In this document: positions 28,001 through 38,007 of the stretch, in pieces
How the letters are laid out: every line of letters begins with the position of its first letter
Numbering within the stretch: position 1 is the first letter of the stretch
Assembly: GCA_905233655.1 (NCBI GenBank)
Contig: CAJOCS010000001.1
Location: 1,004-65,003, forward strand
Source: an uncultured Bacteroidales bacterium
GTDB lineage: Bacteria > Bacteroidota > Bacteroidia > Bacteroidales > UBA932
Reading direction: 5' to 3'
Length of the DNA: 64,000 nucleotides
Notes under the pieces: model-generated
What the model was told of the DNA's origin: nothing
Databases searched by the model: none
What the model saw: the letters and a program-made list of their open reading frames with translations, nothing else
Made by a program: the position numbers and the translations under genes

Positions 28001-28249
28001 GACGGCTCCTATCTCCGCGTCAAGAACATCACCCTGGGTTACACCTTCCCGAAATCTCTCCTGCAGAACGCACACATCGAGAGCGTAAGGGTACAGGTGA
28101 ACATCCAGAACCTGCTCACCTTCACCAAGTACACCGGATATGATCCGGAAATCGGTGCAAGTACCGCTTCCGTGAATGTCATGGGCCTGGATAACGGCCG
28201 TTATCCTTCCCCGACTGCATATTCCCTCGGCGTTAACATCACATTCTAA
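25004..28249 (+). CDS. SusC/RagA-family TonB-dependent receptor
   Basis: RVTGTVTDDTGQGVIGASVMEKGT, FLDEVVVVGYGTMKKSDLAGASVS plug. Confidence 0.97.
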   Translation: MKQKFVTFMLALLCAGALFAQNRVTGTVTDDTGQGVIGASVMEKGTSNGAITDLDGNYTITVRNGAVLVFSSIGYATQEIAYSGQPVINVTLAEDTEFLDEVVVVGYGTMKKSDLAGASVSMREEDIRGSIITNIDQSLQGRAAGVTAVQTSGAPGSSSSIRVRGQATINANAEPLYVIDGVIMQGGGQSGADFGLGDALGNGAVSTISPLSTINPADIVSMEILKDASATAIYGAQGANGVVLITTKRGRAGDAKFTYDGMVAIQRQTKRIDLLNLREFAEYYNDLASVAMVTANDYYSDPSILGKGTNWQDAIFRTALQQQHQISAQGGTDKVQYYISGSWMDQQGTIIGSDFKRFSVRANLDAQLKDWWRIGLSTAYSSTNENMKLADSDEGIIGYSLTSLPSAPIYDQDGNYYNISMKNYSIINPVAMAMLEQILLKRQKINGNIYSEISFLPNLVWHAELDYDLSYSAGQTFNPSVSLGSYQRAANEARNQKNNSIYWAVKNYLTWNKTLGKHNITAMVGQEAWESTWDYMSVFNTALPSNDVMNPYLGTGTPTIGYGFGSSAMASFFTRETWNFDNRYIATYTFRYDGSSNFGPNKRWAPFHSFALAWRFTNEPFFPDGLKSVMNDGKLRFGWGQTGNSGIGSYKWGTSMTKVATGLGTGYRQSNLPNPNIMWEKQEQINVGLDLNFFNNRLNLTAEWYNKRSDNMLMPLQLPSYMGTMGNGSSALAAPWGNYGNILNTGFEFTLSAHPIETRNFHWTTEGQISFNRNKLVALAGTASAAIVGYGQWNDIVSVSNVGEALYGFYGYVTDGIYQSIEEVMAGPVQGDAMPHTVDAEGVWHASQDPADYNQYNTTWVGDIRFKDLNGDGHITEADRQNIGSPMPKFTFGWTNTFVYKNWDLSVFINGTYGNKVLNYLNMRIGNMKSAWANQPASVLDRTRLEAIDPAKTYDGTGGVWNWFEDPTNVQVANPGATIPRATTGDPNDNDRLSNRYIEDGSYLRVKNITLGYTFPKSLLQNAHIESVRVQVNIQNLLTFTKYTGYDPEIGASTASVNVMGLDNGRYPSPTAYSLGVNITF

Positions 28250-28261
28250 TAAAGGGAGGAT

Positions 28262-30022
28262 ATGACAATGAAAAATACCATCAAATATATTGCTCTCTGC
28301 CTGGTCGCCGTTCTGTTCGCATCTTCCTGCGAAAAGTTCCTGGACCGCCCTTCCGAGGACTCCTACAACTCTTCCAACTTCTATCAGGACGAGACTCAGT
28401 GCATCCAGGGTGTGAATTACCTTTACAACTCTCCCTGGTACGACGTTATCCGCGGTTTCTACCGTGTTGGCGAATGCTTCTCCGGTAACTACTACATGGG
28501 TTCCAGCCCGTATCTGCAGTTCACCGTGAACGGTTCCGACAAGGAGCTCAGCGACATGTCCTCGTCCCTGTGGGCAGTGAACGCCAACGCCATCACCGTT
28601 TACAACCGTCTCAAGGAAACCACCGGCGTGAACCCCGACGTGGTGAAGATGTGCGAGGGCGAGGCCCTCACCTGGAAGGCTTTCGCCTACTTCTTCCTCG
28701 TCCGCAGCTTCGGTGACGTTCCCATTATCCACGACATGTCGGCAATGATTGCCGCCAACAACTACAACGAGGTATACAAAGCCCCCAGGGCCCAGGTCTA
28801 CGAGTACATCGTGATGCTGCTCGAGAAAGCCATGACCCTGCTGCCAAAGAAGGTTGCCAACAAGGACGGCCGAATCGACTACTACAGCGCCGAGGCCCTG
28901 CTTGCTAAGGTTTACCTCCAGAAGGCCGGCGTGAGCGGCACCCTCAACCAGGAAGACCTGGACAAGGCTGCCATGTATGCCAAGGACGTGATCGAGAATT
29001 CCGGCCGCCAGCTGCTGCCTGAGTATTCCGACATCTTCCGCATGCAGAACAACAAGAACCTCGAGGCCCTCATCTCCTGGCACTGGGATGCATCCGCACA
29101 GCCCTGGACCGCTCAGAACTCCTTCCAGAGCGACCTCGGCATGAACGGCATGGATGAATTCGGTGACGTATGGGGCCAGTGGAACGGTCCTTCCATCGCA
29201 CTGCAGGACCAGTTTGGCGTGAGCGCCATCCAGGATCCCAGCACCCGCAGCGATGTGGACACCCGCCGCAAGGCTACCATGATGCTCGCAGGCGACACCT
29301 ACGACTACTTCTGGACCACCAATGGCGGTTTCGACTACCTCCGCTTCTTCTATGACGACGACTACGGCCCGTCCGGCACTGCAAATGCCTCCGACAAGAG
29401 CATGAACAGCCCCACCGGCGCCGCCTGCGTCAAGTTCCTCTATGGCGACGGCAACGACCACATGGCAGCCCTCGGCGTATCCGCCGGACGTATGGCCTAT
29501 GGTCTTTCCACCCATATTCTCCGCCTTGCCGATGTCTATCTTATCTACTGCGAAGCCAAGCTCCACGGTCCCGGTTCTTCCACCACCGACGCTTTCGCCC
29601 TGCAGTGCTACAACGACATCCGCAACCGTGCAATTCCCGGCTCGGTGAGCGCCAAGACCTCCATCACCTTCGAAGAGGTGTTCAAGGAGCGCAACCTGGA
29701 GCTCGCCCTCGAAGGCGACCGCTGGTACGACTACGTGAGGGTAGGATACTACAATCCCACTTTCTGCGTGAACGACATCCAGGCCCAGAGGCGCAACTCC
29801 TGGCAGGGTACCCTCAACGACGTTTACAAGGCCTACTATGAGAGCGGCAAGACCGCATGGGATGCCTCCTCAATCAGCTACAACGCCGGTGAGTTCACTC
29901 CCACTGCCGATGCCATCCTCGCAAAACTCGCGGCACTGCCCTTCCCCGCAGAGGATGTGGTTTACAACCCTCACCTGGAAGACGAGCCTCAGGAGTTTGA
30001 CCTCAGCACCATCAAGTTCTAA
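28262..30022 (+). CDS. SusD/RagB-family lipoprotein
   Basis: LFASSCEKFLDRPSEDSY; ELALEGDRWYDYVRVGYYNP; follows susC. Confidence 0.96.
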   Translation: MTMKNTIKYIALCLVAVLFASSCEKFLDRPSEDSYNSSNFYQDETQCIQGVNYLYNSPWYDVIRGFYRVGECFSGNYYMGSSPYLQFTVNGSDKELSDMSSSLWAVNANAITVYNRLKETTGVNPDVVKMCEGEALTWKAFAYFFLVRSFGDVPIIHDMSAMIAANNYNEVYKAPRAQVYEYIVMLLEKAMTLLPKKVANKDGRIDYYSAEALLAKVYLQKAGVSGTLNQEDLDKAAMYAKDVIENSGRQLLPEYSDIFRMQNNKNLEALISWHWDASAQPWTAQNSFQSDLGMNGMDEFGDVWGQWNGPSIALQDQFGVSAIQDPSTRSDVDTRRKATMMLAGDTYDYFWTTNGGFDYLRFFYDDDYGPSGTANASDKSMNSPTGAACVKFLYGDGNDHMAALGVSAGRMAYGLSTHILRLADVYLIYCEAKLHGPGSSTTDAFALQCYNDIRNRAIPGSVSAKTSITFEEVFKERNLELALEGDRWYDYVRVGYYNPTFCVNDIQAQRRNSWQGTLNDVYKAYYESGKTAWDASSISYNAGEFTPTADAILAKLAALPFPAEDVVYNPHLEDEPQEFDLSTIKF

Positions 30023-30041
30023 TCCTTAGCACACCGAAGAA

Positions 30042-31370
30042 ATGAAAAATATAATTGCCAAATTTGGTCTTTATACCGTAGCCTTCGCAGCGTTGGCTCT
30101 CGGTTTCACAGCGTGTGAGGATGAACCCGACCGTTTCGAACTCGCAGACGGCAAGCCTACGATCTACTATGTACGTCCCGTCGCAGCCGCGGCGAAGGAT
30201 TCCCTCCTCACCGGCGCCTACATGGGCAACAGCATCTGCATCGTGGGTGAAAACCTCCGCAGTGTCTACCAGCTGGACTTCAACGACATCACAGCCACGC
30301 TGAACAACAGCTACATGACGGACAACACCATTCTCGTGGACGTTCCCAACGAGATTCCCGGTGAGGTCTCGAACATGATGTATTTCATTACCAAGAACCG
30401 CGATACCGTGCGCTTCGACTTCAACGTCCTGGTGCCCGGTCCGTCACTGCTCTCCATGAAGAACGAGCACGTTCCCGCCGGCGGTACCGGCATCCTCTAC
30501 GGCGACTATTTCGTAGACGATCCCAACGTCCCCATCCAGGTCTTCGTAGGCGACAAGCAGGCCACCATCACCGACTTCACCAAGACCGCCATCACCTTCA
30601 AGGTCCCCGACGACGCCGTGGTGAATTCCCCGGTTAAGGTGAAGACCATCTACGGTGAAGTGAAATCCACCTTCAACTGGATGGACACCCGCGGAATGCT
30701 CTTCAATTTCGACTCCGACCCCCATCCCGGCAACCACGGCTGGCACGCTCAGGTCATCGAGACCGACGAAACTGCCCTCGAAGGCAATTTCCTCCGTTTC
30801 GGCGGCGCAGACGTAACCTTCAGTGAGGACGGCGGCTGGGACGACGGCCACTTCTGCTTCGAGTACTGGCCCGGCGACTGGGACGACCCTGTCACCTATT
30901 CCGCCAGTCCCCGCCTGACCGACTTTGTGGACTTCTCCAAGTGGGAAAGCATGGCTCTCAAGTTCGAGATGTACATTCCTTCTTCCAATCCCTGGATGGC
31001 AGGTTCCATGCAGCTCATCGTGGGTGGTGTCGACAAGATTACCGGCGGTGCCGCAGGCGCAACCGATATCGATGGCAACACTCTTGCGGGAGCAAACAAC
31101 ACCTGGTTCAACGGCACGTCACTCCCCCGCGGACTTTACACTCCCTGGGTGTCTACCGGTTCCTATGACACCGGCAACGAGTGGCTCACCGTCACCGTTC
31201 CTTATGCCAACTTCATCTACGGCTCCGACGGTTCCATCGCGACGGGACCCGCACTCACCGCCAGTGATTTCACCTCTCTCACCATCTTTGTGTGGAGCGG
31301 CGGAAACAAGGGTACCGAGTGCCATCCCATCATCAAGATCGACAACATCCGTGCTGTTCCCGTTAAATAA
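30042..31370 (+). CDS. Surface glycan-binding lipoprotein (IPT/TIG plus SGBP-B-like C-domain)
   Basis: Lipoprotein signal; TIG-like N-part; C-domain with FDSDPHPGNHGWHA...GHFCFEYWPGDW. Confidence 0.8.
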   Translation: MKNIIAKFGLYTVAFAALALGFTACEDEPDRFELADGKPTIYYVRPVAAAAKDSLLTGAYMGNSICIVGENLRSVYQLDFNDITATLNNSYMTDNTILVDVPNEIPGEVSNMMYFITKNRDTVRFDFNVLVPGPSLLSMKNEHVPAGGTGILYGDYFVDDPNVPIQVFVGDKQATITDFTKTAITFKVPDDAVVNSPVKVKTIYGEVKSTFNWMDTRGMLFNFDSDPHPGNHGWHAQVIETDETALEGNFLRFGGADVTFSEDGGWDDGHFCFEYWPGDWDDPVTYSASPRLTDFVDFSKWESMALKFEMYIPSSNPWMAGSMQLIVGGVDKITGGAAGATDIDGNTLAGANNTWFNGTSLPRGLYTPWVSTGSYDTGNEWLTVTVPYANFIYGSDGSIATGPALTASDFTSLTIFVWSGGNKGTECHPIIKIDNIRAVPVK

Positions 31371-31385
31371 TAAGGAGATACGATT

Positions 31386-33755
31386 ATGAAAAAGATATTC
31401 AAATTTGCATCCCTCATCCTTGCTGCAGCAGCCCTCGTGGCAGTATCCTGCACCCAGGAGGAACTGAGCACAGACCAGTACGAGAACGAGGATGTCATCC
31501 TCCAGGCCTACGGCCCCCAGCCGGTAGTCCGCGGCGGTGAACTCCGCTTCATCGGCTCCCACCTCGAGAAGGTGGTCTCCGTGACCATTCCCGAGAACAA
31601 CGTGATTGAAGACATCACCGTGGTTTCCTCCGGCAAGCACTCCGAAATCCGCGTGACCGTCCCCAAGGAGACGTCTGCACCCGGATATCCGGTCCTTACC
31701 CTTGCCGACGGCACCACCCTCACCGGCAAGACCCAGCTCAGCTACAGCGAGCCCATCAGCATCACCATGGTGAACCCTGCATCGGCCTTCCCCGGCGAGA
31801 AGATCACCATTACCGGTGAATACCTCAACCTCATCCACGAAGTCGTTTTCGAGAAGGATGTCATCGTGAGCGAAGACGCTTTCTCGAAGCACACCCGCTA
31901 CGAGATCGAGCTCACCGTGCCCGCAACGGCACGCACCGGCGCCCTCACCCTGGGCACCGTAGACCAGAGCAAGGAACCCGGCGAGGACCTTCTCAAGACT
32001 CTGAACCTCATTGTCTACGAGAATGAGTTCAACGTGGGAACCGCTTCCGGCCAGGTACGTCCTGCAACGGTCAAGGCAGGAGCCACCTTCTCCATCGAAG
32101 GCGCTCACCTCGACCTCGTGAAGAGCGTCAAGCTCGAGGGCGTGACCGTGACCGAATTCAGCGGCAACGCTTCCAAGATAAGCTTCACCCTTCCGGCCGA
32201 GGCCAAGGACGGCGAAGTGTTCATGGTAATGGAGTCCGGCGTCGAGGTCTCCGCAGGTGACCTCACCACCGTCGCTCCCAGCAACCTCTCGGTCGCTCCG
32301 GCACCCGTGAAGAACGGCGCTGCAATCACCATCAGCGGTAACGACCTCGACCTTGTCGCGGCCGTGAACCTTCCCAACGCCGACGGTGTTGAATTCGCCC
32401 TCGCAGGCGGAAGCATCACCCTCACCGTTCCGGAGGAGGCACGTGAAGGCGCCATCTCCCTGGTGATGGTTAACGGCAAGTCCGCTACCGTGAATTACAC
32501 TCTGGTGAAACCCACGGTGACCGGTTTCAGCGCTAACCCGGCTTCTGCCGGTTCTGACATTACCGTCAGCGGTACCGACCTCGACCTCGTCGCGGCCGTG
32601 ACCTTCGGCGGCGGCATCAAGGTCGATGTCACGGCCTCCGAGGATGCCATCACCGTCGCCGTTCCGACGGCGGCCGAGACCGGTGTCTTCGTGCTGAACC
32701 TCAAGAACGGCGTGGACCTCGAAACCATCGACCTCAATATCGACAAGCCCGCAGGTGCCTATATCCCTGTCTTCCCTGAAGACATGTACGCTCCCGGTTC
32801 CATGTTTATCGTGGATATCGAGAACGGCGAGCACCTCACCGGCGTTCAAGTCGACGGTGCCAATGTCAATTACATCCTCAGCGGCAGCACGCTCTACCTG
32901 CAGATTCCCGACACGGCCCGTCGCGGCAGCGAGCTCACCCTCGTTTCCGACAACGGCAGCGTCACCTACACGATGAACATCGATCCGGGTGACATCATCG
33001 AGACCGTCCTGTTCCAGGGCCCCGTCGACAACGGCAACTGGCAGAACTGGGAGGTTCCCGCCGACACCTACACCAAGGTCGAACTCAAGGCCGGACAGAC
33101 CATCCGCTACTATGTAACCCTCAAGGACAGCTGGTGGCAGATGCAGTTCTTCGATGGTCACTGGGGCCAGATGGACGTCGGTTTCGGTAACGGCTACAAC
33201 GTCAACGCCGGCATCTATGATGCTTCCGAAGGCTTCATCGCCGTGACCCTGACGGACGAGCTGATCACCCTGCTGACCACCTACACCGACTGGGGCAACT
33301 CCGGTATCCTCCAGTGGGAGAACCTCGCCCTCGAAAAGATTACCTACTATGAGGACAATTCCGACGGTACGGAAATCTGGAGCGGTCCGGTGGAAATCAC
33401 CTGGAGCGACGGCGGCCGCGTGGCCCTGCCGACAGCTGCCTTCCAGGTCGCCAAGGCCGGTCAGAAACTCCGTCTCTTCTATACCCAGAAGCAGGATGTG
33501 TGGGCCCAGGCCCAGGTCAATGACGCCAACTGGACGACCATCGACCTTTCCGCCGACGGCCTCGCGAACCCGATTGTTCCGACGGACATCTACGGCTGGT
33601 TCTCCGACGGCATCCTCGACCGCTGCACGGAGATCTCCCTCACCCAGGATCTGCTGGACCACCTGACCACCGCTACCACTGAGTATGAAGATGTCGTCTG
33701 TTCCATCATCATCCAGGGAAGCGACCTGATCTTCAACAAGGTTACCATCAAGTAA
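31386..33755 (+). CDS. Multi-IPT/TIG-domain surface glycan-binding lipoprotein
   Basis: Successive TIG-like repeats including two copies of DLDLVAAV; PUL position after susD. Confidence 0.8.
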   Translation: MKKIFKFASLILAAAALVAVSCTQEELSTDQYENEDVILQAYGPQPVVRGGELRFIGSHLEKVVSVTIPENNVIEDITVVSSGKHSEIRVTVPKETSAPGYPVLTLADGTTLTGKTQLSYSEPISITMVNPASAFPGEKITITGEYLNLIHEVVFEKDVIVSEDAFSKHTRYEIELTVPATARTGALTLGTVDQSKEPGEDLLKTLNLIVYENEFNVGTASGQVRPATVKAGATFSIEGAHLDLVKSVKLEGVTVTEFSGNASKISFTLPAEAKDGEVFMVMESGVEVSAGDLTTVAPSNLSVAPAPVKNGAAITISGNDLDLVAAVNLPNADGVEFALAGGSITLTVPEEAREGAISLVMVNGKSATVNYTLVKPTVTGFSANPASAGSDITVSGTDLDLVAAVTFGGGIKVDVTASEDAITVAVPTAAETGVFVLNLKNGVDLETIDLNIDKPAGAYIPVFPEDMYAPGSMFIVDIENGEHLTGVQVDGANVNYILSGSTLYLQIPDTARRGSELTLVSDNGSVTYTMNIDPGDIIETVLFQGPVDNGNWQNWEVPADTYTKVELKAGQTIRYYVTLKDSWWQMQFFDGHWGQMDVGFGNGYNVNAGIYDASEGFIAVTLTDELITLLTTYTDWGNSGILQWENLALEKITYYEDNSDGTEIWSGPVEITWSDGGRVALPTAAFQVAKAGQKLRLFYTQKQDVWAQAQVNDANWTTIDLSADGLANPIVPTDIYGWFSDGILDRCTEISLTQDLLDHLTTATTEYEDVVCSIIIQGSDLIFNKVTIK

Positions 33756-33800
33756 ACCCTACTATCAATCCGGAGGGGCCTGACCGTCCCTCCGGGTTCC

Positions 33801-35198
33801 ATGAGAAGTATTAGACATATCTTCGCTCTGGCAGCCGTTGCCATGAGCATCTGGGCCTGCTCCAAAGACAATCCCGCATTATCGGAAGAGCAGCCAAAGG
33901 TTCCCTCAGATATTACTCTCAGTTCCGCGAACTTCGAAATCGGCCATGGCGGGGAAACCCTCACCCTTACCGTGACGGCTCCTGAGCGGCCGAAAGCCAC
34001 CACCGACGCCTCCTGGATCAAGATTAGCGACGGCATCTTCAAAAACTATCGGCTCGAATTCACCCTCACGGTGGAAGCCAACGGCGCTTTCGAGAGGCGG
34101 GAAGCCACGGTTACGGTTTCAAGCGGCAGAGTGTCGAAAAGCGTAACGGTGAGCCAGCGGGGGCGGGAAAAGCCCGAAATCAACGACCTGGACATAGCCA
34201 GAAACCTCGTTACGCCGAACCCCACAGCCGAAGCGAAAGCCCTGTACGACTACCTTCTCGGCATTTACGGCAGCAAGACAGTTTCCTCTGTGATGGCCGA
34301 TGTCAACTGGAACACTAGCATTGCACAGAAAGTGTATCAGCAGACCGGGAAGTACCCGGCAATGAACTGCTACGACTTCATCCATATCTACGTACCTTCC
34401 GGCAACGGCTGGATAAATTATCAGGATCTCAATCCCGTCACCTCCTGGCACGACGCCGGAGGTATAGTTTCCCTGATGTGGCATTTCAACGTGCCTCTTA
34501 CTGAAACCACGACTCCCGGCAGCAACGGCTCCGGAGTCACCTGCAGCCCGGACCAAACCACGTTCAAGGCCTCCAACGCCCTGAAAGAAGGCACCTGGGA
34601 GAATGCATGGTATGTTCAACAGATGAATAAAGTGGCCGATATAATCCTTCAGCTGCAGGGAAAGGGAATCGCCGCCATCTGGCGCCCCTATCACGAGGCC
34701 GCCGGCAACTATCACGCCCTTAAATGGAACGGCAGCGCCTGGTTCTGGTGGGGCGCGGAAGGCCCGGACGTGTTCAAAGCCCTTTGGAACGACATGTACG
34801 ACCGATTTGCGGCAAAGGGCATCCGGAACCTCATCTGGGTATGGACGGCCCAGAATTACAATGGCGACAGCTCCTCCTACGACAGCGACGCTCCCTGGTA
34901 TCCGGGCGACGGAAGGGTTGACGTCGTGGCCCGCGACATCTACGGCTCCACTGCAAGCGGTGTAGCCCTCGATTTCGTGACTCTCCAGAACACCTACAAC
35001 CACAAGATGGTCACCCTCGGCGAATGCGGCCACGGCAACGACGCATTCCCCGCCCTCGCCGCCATATGGGCCGAGGGCGGCAGTTACAGCTGGTTCATGC
35101 CCTGGTATGAAAACGGCGGAACCATGGTCAGCTGGGACTGGTGGAAGGCAGCTTTCGCCTGCGAATATGTATTAACACGTGAAGATATAAGCTTATGA
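33801..35198 (+). CDS. GH26 beta-mannanase with N-terminal BACON domain
   Basis: BACON-like ITLSSANFEIGHGGETLTLTVTAPERP...VTVSQRG; GH26 motifs WRPYHEAAGNYHALKWNGSAWFWWG and LGECGHGND. Confidence 0.9.
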   Translation: MRSIRHIFALAAVAMSIWACSKDNPALSEEQPKVPSDITLSSANFEIGHGGETLTLTVTAPERPKATTDASWIKISDGIFKNYRLEFTLTVEANGAFERREATVTVSSGRVSKSVTVSQRGREKPEINDLDIARNLVTPNPTAEAKALYDYLLGIYGSKTVSSVMADVNWNTSIAQKVYQQTGKYPAMNCYDFIHIYVPSGNGWINYQDLNPVTSWHDAGGIVSLMWHFNVPLTETTTPGSNGSGVTCSPDQTTFKASNALKEGTWENAWYVQQMNKVADIILQLQGKGIAAIWRPYHEAAGNYHALKWNGSAWFWWGAEGPDVFKALWNDMYDRFAAKGIRNLIWVWTAQNYNGDSSSYDSDAPWYPGDGRVDVVARDIYGSTASGVALDFVTLQNTYNHKMVTLGECGHGNDAFPALAAIWAEGGSYSWFMPWYENGGTMVSWDWWKAAFACEYVLTREDISL

Positions 35199-36724
35199 GA
35201 AGACTTGCTATTTGGCTGCTCTCGGCCGCAGCGCTTGCTCTTGCCGCCTGTGGCGGAGATGAAAAGCCGGGAAATGACGACTCGACGCCGTCCGTCCCGA
35301 CTGCCATTACGGTGGATCAGGCGACGATAGCCACTTCGGTGGACGGAGGAAGCTATCCGGTGAAGATTACCTCACCGGCCCGTCCCAGCCTCAGTGGCCT
35401 GCCCGACTGGATTACCCTCACCGACGGCACTTTCAACGCCAAGACCTATAAGATTACCATGACCCTTAACGTGGCCGCCAACAGGGACTACGAAGAGCGC
35501 AGCGCAACGCTCACCGTTTCCGCGGCGGGTGTCCAGGATGTCACGATTATGGTTTCCCAGCCGGCAAAAGAACTGGTGAAGGACCCTGTACTCCCGAATA
35601 ACGCCGCCGTGGCAAGGACCATGGAACTCGGCCTTGGCTGGAACATGGGTAACCATTTCGACGCATACAGCAACGGAGTTGCAAACGAAACCGCCTGGGG
35701 CGGAACACCGGCTACTCAGGCCACCTTCACGGGTGTAAAGGCCGCCGGTTTCACCACCGTACGCATCCCGGTAACCTGGCTCGGCCACATCGGCGAGGCT
35801 CCGGACTACACACTGGACGAAACGTGGCTGAACCGCGTTTATGAGGTTGTGGGCTTTGCCGAGAATGCCGGACTGAACGTGATTCTGAACACGCATCACG
35901 ACGAAGACCACGGCGACGGCCACTGGCTGAACCTCGGCGCCGCCCTGAACAGCGAAGACACCAACGCTCAGATTAAAGCGGAAATCGCAGCCGTATGGCG
36001 CCAGATTGCCGAAAAGTTCAAGGACAAGGGGGATTTCCTGATGCTTGAATCCTTCAACGAGCTCATCTGCGGAAGTGAATGGAGCATAGGCTCGAATCCC
36101 GAAAAGAAGGGACAGATAATCAACGAGTGGAACCAGGTGTTCGTGGACGCCGTTCGCGCTACTGGAGGAAACAACGCCACCCGCTGGCTAGGCGTTCCCG
36201 GTTACGCCGCCAACCCCCATTACCTGAGGTATTTCACCATGCCAAGCGACCCCGCGTCGAAGACCATGGTGGCCTTCCACTGCTATGACCCCTACGATTA
36301 CACTATCGGCGAGAGGCAGCTGCCCGACTGGGGCCATACCGGAAAATCCTATCCGAGGGGCGAAGACGAGCTGAAAGACCTGTTCAACGGCCTGTACAAC
36401 ACGTACATCCTAAACAACATTCCCATCTACATGGGAGAATTCGGCTGCTCGATGCGCAATCATGCCGACGCCAAGTCCTGGGCCTATTACCTTTACTATC
36501 TGGAGTATTTCGTAAAAGTCTCAAGGGCTTTCGGCATCCCTGCAGTACTGTGGGACAACGAAAACGAAGGCTACGGCCAGGAACATCACCCCTACCTGAA
36601 CCACGGCACCGGAGCATACATCGACTACTCCAAGGAAGCGGTGGACGTTATGGTTAAGGCCTGGTCCACAAGCGACGAAAGCTATACTCTCGACTACGTC
36701 TACAACAACGCTCCGCAGTTTTAA
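35195..36724 (+). CDS. GH5 (GH5_4-like) endo-glucanase/xyloglucanase with BACON domain
   Basis: LGWNMGNHFDAY, VRIPVTWLGH, ESFNELICG, YMGEFGCS; N-terminal BACON; 4-nt overlap with the upstream gene. Confidence 0.88.
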   Translation: MRRLAIWLLSAAALALAACGGDEKPGNDDSTPSVPTAITVDQATIATSVDGGSYPVKITSPARPSLSGLPDWITLTDGTFNAKTYKITMTLNVAANRDYEERSATLTVSAAGVQDVTIMVSQPAKELVKDPVLPNNAAVARTMELGLGWNMGNHFDAYSNGVANETAWGGTPATQATFTGVKAAGFTTVRIPVTWLGHIGEAPDYTLDETWLNRVYEVVGFAENAGLNVILNTHHDEDHGDGHWLNLGAALNSEDTNAQIKAEIAAVWRQIAEKFKDKGDFLMLESFNELICGSEWSIGSNPEKKGQIINEWNQVFVDAVRATGGNNATRWLGVPGYAANPHYLRYFTMPSDPASKTMVAFHCYDPYDYTIGERQLPDWGHTGKSYPRGEDELKDLFNGLYNTYILNNIPIYMGEFGCSMRNHADAKSWAYYLYYLEYFVKVSRAFGIPAVLWDNENEGYGQEHHPYLNHGTGAYIDYSKEAVDVMVKAWSTSDESYTLDYVYNNAPQF

Positions 36725-37992
36725 TGGCCAGGAAACTTCTCATCTGTACCGCATTGGCGTTTTTTGCTCTCTGGGCCTGCGACAAGGATAACGAAGTCGC
36801 CGCTCCGGAGCCGGACGACCATACCGCCGTCACACCGGGAGGACAGAAGGAGGAACAGACTCCGCCCCAGTCTGCAGGTGAAGAATGGGAAAGCGCCGCT
36901 TCCGCCGTACGGAACATGGGCGCGGGCTGGAACCTCGGCAACACCTTGGATTCCAACAGCGGAGACGTGGACAACATGTGGATAGAAGCCTACACCAGCC
37001 GCACTCCTTCCGACTACGAGACGGCCTGGGGCCAGCCGGTCACCACCAGGGAACTGATTCACATGTTCAAAGAGGCCGGTTTCGGTGCAATCCGGGTGCC
37101 GGTAACCTGGTATCCTCACATGGGTACCATTACGGTTTCAGGGAAAAGCTGGGATATGAGCTCCTGGACCGGGAACGAAGTGGACCCTGCATGGATGGCC
37201 CGCGTAAAAGAAGTGGTGGATTACGTGATTGACGAAGGCATGTACTGCATTCTCAACGTCCATCACGATACGGGCTCCGCAAGCACCGCCTGGCTGGTCG
37301 CAGGAGGAGAAGAATTCAAGGCCTCCAAAACGCGTTACCAGGCCCTTTGGGAGCAGATTGCAAACACTTTCAAGGACTACGGCGAAAGGCTCCTCTTCGA
37401 GTCCTACAACGAGATGCTGGACCCGCTGGATTCCTGGTGCTTCGCCTCTTTCGCCGCCCCCGGAGGCTATGATGCGAGCATGGCGACAGAGGCCTACGCG
37501 GTCATCAACTACTATGCGGCGCTGTTTGCCGAAACGGTCCGCGCAACGGGTGGAAACAACGCTCTCCGCAATTTGATTGTGAATACCTATGCTGCCTGCA
37601 GCGGCGACGGAACATGGAGTTCCCATCTGAAGGAGCCTCTCACAAAGATGCAGATTCCCGAAGAACCGGGGCACATCGCCATTGAAGTCCACAGCTATTG
37701 GGAGGCCGACAAATTCGATTCCCAGAAGGCCGACATAGACCAGTTGTTCATAAATCTGTACGAGAATATCGCCCTACGACTCAGTGTACCTGTGATAATC
37801 GGGGAATGGGGCGGAGGAAGCGACTCCGACAGCGAAGCAAACGTTCGTTTCGCCTCGTATTTCTCGCAGAAAGCCAAAGATGCGGAAATCGCCGCATTCT
37901 GGTGGATGGGCCTTTCGAACGGGAGCGACCGTTCCATCCCGGCCTGGAGCATTCCACAGACCAAAGACGCCATACTTGAAGCCTATAAATAA
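36724..37992 (+). CDS. GH5 endo-glycanase (cellulase-type)
   Basis: GAGWNLGNTLDS, IRVPVTWYPHMG, ESYNEMLDP, IIGEWGGGSD. Confidence 0.87.
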   Translation: MARKLLICTALAFFALWACDKDNEVAAPEPDDHTAVTPGGQKEEQTPPQSAGEEWESAASAVRNMGAGWNLGNTLDSNSGDVDNMWIEAYTSRTPSDYETAWGQPVTTRELIHMFKEAGFGAIRVPVTWYPHMGTITVSGKSWDMSSWTGNEVDPAWMARVKEVVDYVIDEGMYCILNVHHDTGSASTAWLVAGGEEFKASKTRYQALWEQIANTFKDYGERLLFESYNEMLDPLDSWCFASFAAPGGYDASMATEAYAVINYYAALFAETVRATGGNNALRNLIVNTYAACSGDGTWSSHLKEPLTKMQIPEEPGHIAIEVHSYWEADKFDSQKADIDQLFINLYENIALRLSVPVIIGEWGGGSDSDSEANVRFASYFSQKAKDAEIAAFWWMGLSNGSDRSIPAWSIPQTKDAILEAYK

Positions 37993-38007
37993 TTGAAACA
38001 TACCATT

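Noticed and set aside
26714-29566. 950-aa antisense ORF opposite susC/susD
   Set aside because: Low-complexity Val/Gly/His/Ala composition, no domain or signal, fully opposite well-supported SusC/SusD; an artefact of codon bias.
31119-33662. 847-aa antisense ORF opposite the TIG protein
   Set aside because: Same codon-bias mirror effect; the sense strand encodes a convincing TIG-domain lipoprotein.
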